Made by a program: the position numbers and the translations under genes. The notes under the pieces were generated by a model. The model was not told where the DNA came from and searched no databases. It saw only the letters and a list, made by a program, of their open reading frames with translations. This document shows positions 62,815 to 64,000 of a stretch of 64,000 nt of DNA, piece by piece (within the stretch, counting starts at the first letter, position 1; each line of letters begins with the position of its first letter). This DNA comes from Caldicellulosiruptor diazotrophicus. GTDB lineage: Bacteria > Bacillota > Thermoanaerobacteria > Caldicellulosiruptorales > Caldicellulosiruptoraceae. The DNA lies in assembly GCF_017347585.1 (NCBI RefSeq), contig NZ_AP024480.1, positions 2,006,001 through 2,070,000 on the forward strand, given 5' to 3'.

Positions 62815-64000
62815 ATGAAGTTTGGATATTTTGACGATGCCAAAAGAGAGTATGTCATAACAACACCTCTTACCCCATATCCATGGATAAATTATTTGGG
62901 AATGAAAGACTTTTTATCTTTAATTTCTAACCACGCTGGGGGTTACTGCTTTTATAAGGACGCAAGACTTAGAAGAATAACAAGGTTCCGTTATAATAAC
63001 GTTCCGCTTGATATGGGCGGAAGATACTTTTACATAAAAGACAATGAGGATGTCTGGTCACCCTCATGGATGCCAACAAGAAAAGATCTTGAGTTTTATG
63101 AATGTCGCCATGGTCTTGGATATACAATCATAACAGGAAGAAGAAATGGCGTTGAGGTAGAGCAAACATTTTTTGTGCCAGTTGGTGAAAACTGTGAGAT
63201 ACACTATCTTAAGATAACAAACAAATCTATCCAGGCAAAGGATTTGACACTCTTTTCATTGATTGAGTTTTGTCTTTGGAACGCGCTTGACGATATGACA
63301 AACTTCCAAAGAAATTTAAGTACAGGTGAGGTTGAAATAGAAGGTTCTGTAATTTACCATAAAACAGAGTATAGAGAGCGTAGAAATCATTATTCTTTTT
63401 ATTCTGTAAACGTTCCAATCGATGGATTTGATACAGACAGGGACACGTTTCTTGGTCTTTACAGGGGATTTGATGCACCTTTAGCAGTTGAAAATGGAAA
63501 GAGTTTTAATTCAGAAGCTCACGGCTGGGCACCTATTGCATCGCATATGATAAAAATCTATTTGCAGCCAGGGGAGACAAAAGAGCTTGTATTTGTGCTG
63601 GGTTATGTAGAAAATGATGAAGACAAAAAATGGATTAAAAAAGGTGTTATAAACAAAGAAAAGGCTTACAAAATGATAGAAAAATTCAAAAACCCAGCAG
63701 ACGTTCAAAGATCATTCGAAAATTTGAGACAATTTTGGAGCAATCTATTGAACAAGTTTAACGTTCTGACTGGCATAGACAAGGTAGATAGAATGGTAAA
63801 TATCTGGAATCAGTATCAGTGTATGGTAACATTTAACCTGTCAAGAAGTGCTTCATACTTTGAGTCTGGAATAGGAAGAGGAATGGGGTTTAGAGATTCT
63901 AACCAAGATATCCTTGGTTTTGTTCACCAGATACCAGAACGTGCAAGAGAAAGAATACTGGATTTAGCCGCAACTCAGCTTGAAGATGGCGGTGCTTACC
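62815..64000 (+). CDS. Cellobiose phosphorylase (GH94), N-terminal part
   Basis: Incomplete at the right edge; 395 codons are visible of about 810. It starts [29 protein letters not shown], shortened here to its parts [19 protein letters not shown] and WINYLG; the catalytic Asp lies in [16 protein letters not shown], the GH94 signature. Earlier blocks such as [20 protein letters not shown] are typical of cellobiose phosphorylase rather than cellodextrin or chitobiose phosphorylase. It phosphorolyses intracellular cellobiose to glucose 1-phosphate and glucose, saving ATP. AAAGGAG lies eight bases before the ATG, and a TATAAT-like -10 (about 62757) precedes it. Confidence 0.92.
   Translation, partial: MKFGYFDDAKREYVITTPLTPYPWINYLGMKDFLSLISNHAGGYCFYKDARLRRITRFRYNNVPLDMGGRYFYIKDNEDVWSPSWMPTRKDLEFYECRHGLGYTIITGRRNGVEVEQTFFVPVGENCEIHYLKITNKSIQAKDLTLFSLIEFCLWNALDDMTNFQRNLSTGEVEIEGSVIYHKTEYRERRNHYSFYSVNVPIDGFDTDRDTFLGLYRGFDAPLAVENGKSFNSEAHGWAPIASHMIKIYLQPGETKELVFVLGYVENDEDKKWIKKGVINKEKAYKMIEKFKNPADVQRSFENLRQFWSNLLNKFNVLTGIDKVDRMVNIWNQYQCMVTFNLSRSASYFESGIGRGMGFRDSNQDILGFVHQIPERARERILDLAATQLEDGGAY

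Noticed and set aside
63227-63708. Minus-strand ORFs inside the cellobiose phosphorylase gene
   Set aside because: The plus-strand frame is continuous and contains the GH94 catalytic motif.

Overview
The window reads as a chromosomal segment of an AT-rich, anaerobic, thermophilic, saccharolytic Firmicute. The best guess is the genus Caldicellulosiruptor. This rests on clostridial-type genes (nifI1/nifI2 inside the nif operon, a Re-citrate-synthase-like enzyme, HydF with aspartate ammonia-lyase, EFR1 ferredoxin, DarA/YaaR/HolB/RicT block), on plant-sugar enzymes (GH36 alpha-galactosidase, GH94 cellobiose phosphorylase) and on very AT-rich codon use. No 16S or other marker is present, so the genus is inferred from gene content.

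Layout. 1-515: start of an amino-acid ABC binding protein. 691-12287 (all minus): a nitrogen block, amtB-glnB, a structured non-coding gap, then nifH-nifI1-nifI2-nifD-nifK-nifE-nifB-nifX-like-modA-modB-nifV-like. It has no nifN and no modC. The block is bounded by two nearly identical 23-bp direct repeats, each part of a terminator that follows one of two paralogous homocitrate/Re-citrate synthase-family genes. 12661-21150 (minus): Re-citrate synthase-like gene, RmuC, then a conserved Firmicute housekeeping block (RicT, HolB, YaaR, DarA, Tmk, lysine-decarboxylase-family protein, fumarase beta-type subunit) and a small ferredoxin. 21305-24600: secreted LysM-CAP protein, two orphan secreted or membrane proteins and an internally deleted IS remnant.

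24823-31454 (minus): branched-chain amino acid operon ilvB-ilvN-ilvC-leuA, then cimA. The gap between leuA and cimA carries a promoter, a 54-codon ORF with 13 isoleucine codons in its first 29, and an intrinsic terminator directly in front of the cimA ribosome-binding site. This looks like an isoleucine attenuator. 31627-34499: SDR, a decayed toxin with its antitoxin, a metallo-beta-lactamase-fold protein and an amidohydrolase. 34572-36103: a dead IS256-family element still flanked by its target duplication. 36104-43088: a low-GC islet of orphan exported proteins, three tandem paralogs (the middle one dead), a recombination mosaic, a ferritin-like protein and a papain-like secreted protease.

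43550-64000: aspA-hydF, a SIMPL protein, a GNAT, the GH36 enzyme, a stand-alone Cas6, an ABC exporter, an aldo/keto reductase broken by a single stop codon, a SWIM/SNF2 helicase, smpB abutting ssrA (tmRNA), an EFR1 ferredoxin with two operator-like dyads, an orphan antitoxin-like ORF, two exopolysaccharide genes, and the 5' part of cellobiose phosphorylase running off the window. No tRNA, rRNA or CRISPR array was seen. Start codons were moved from the longest possible ORF wherever a ribosome-binding site or family alignment pointed to an internal start.
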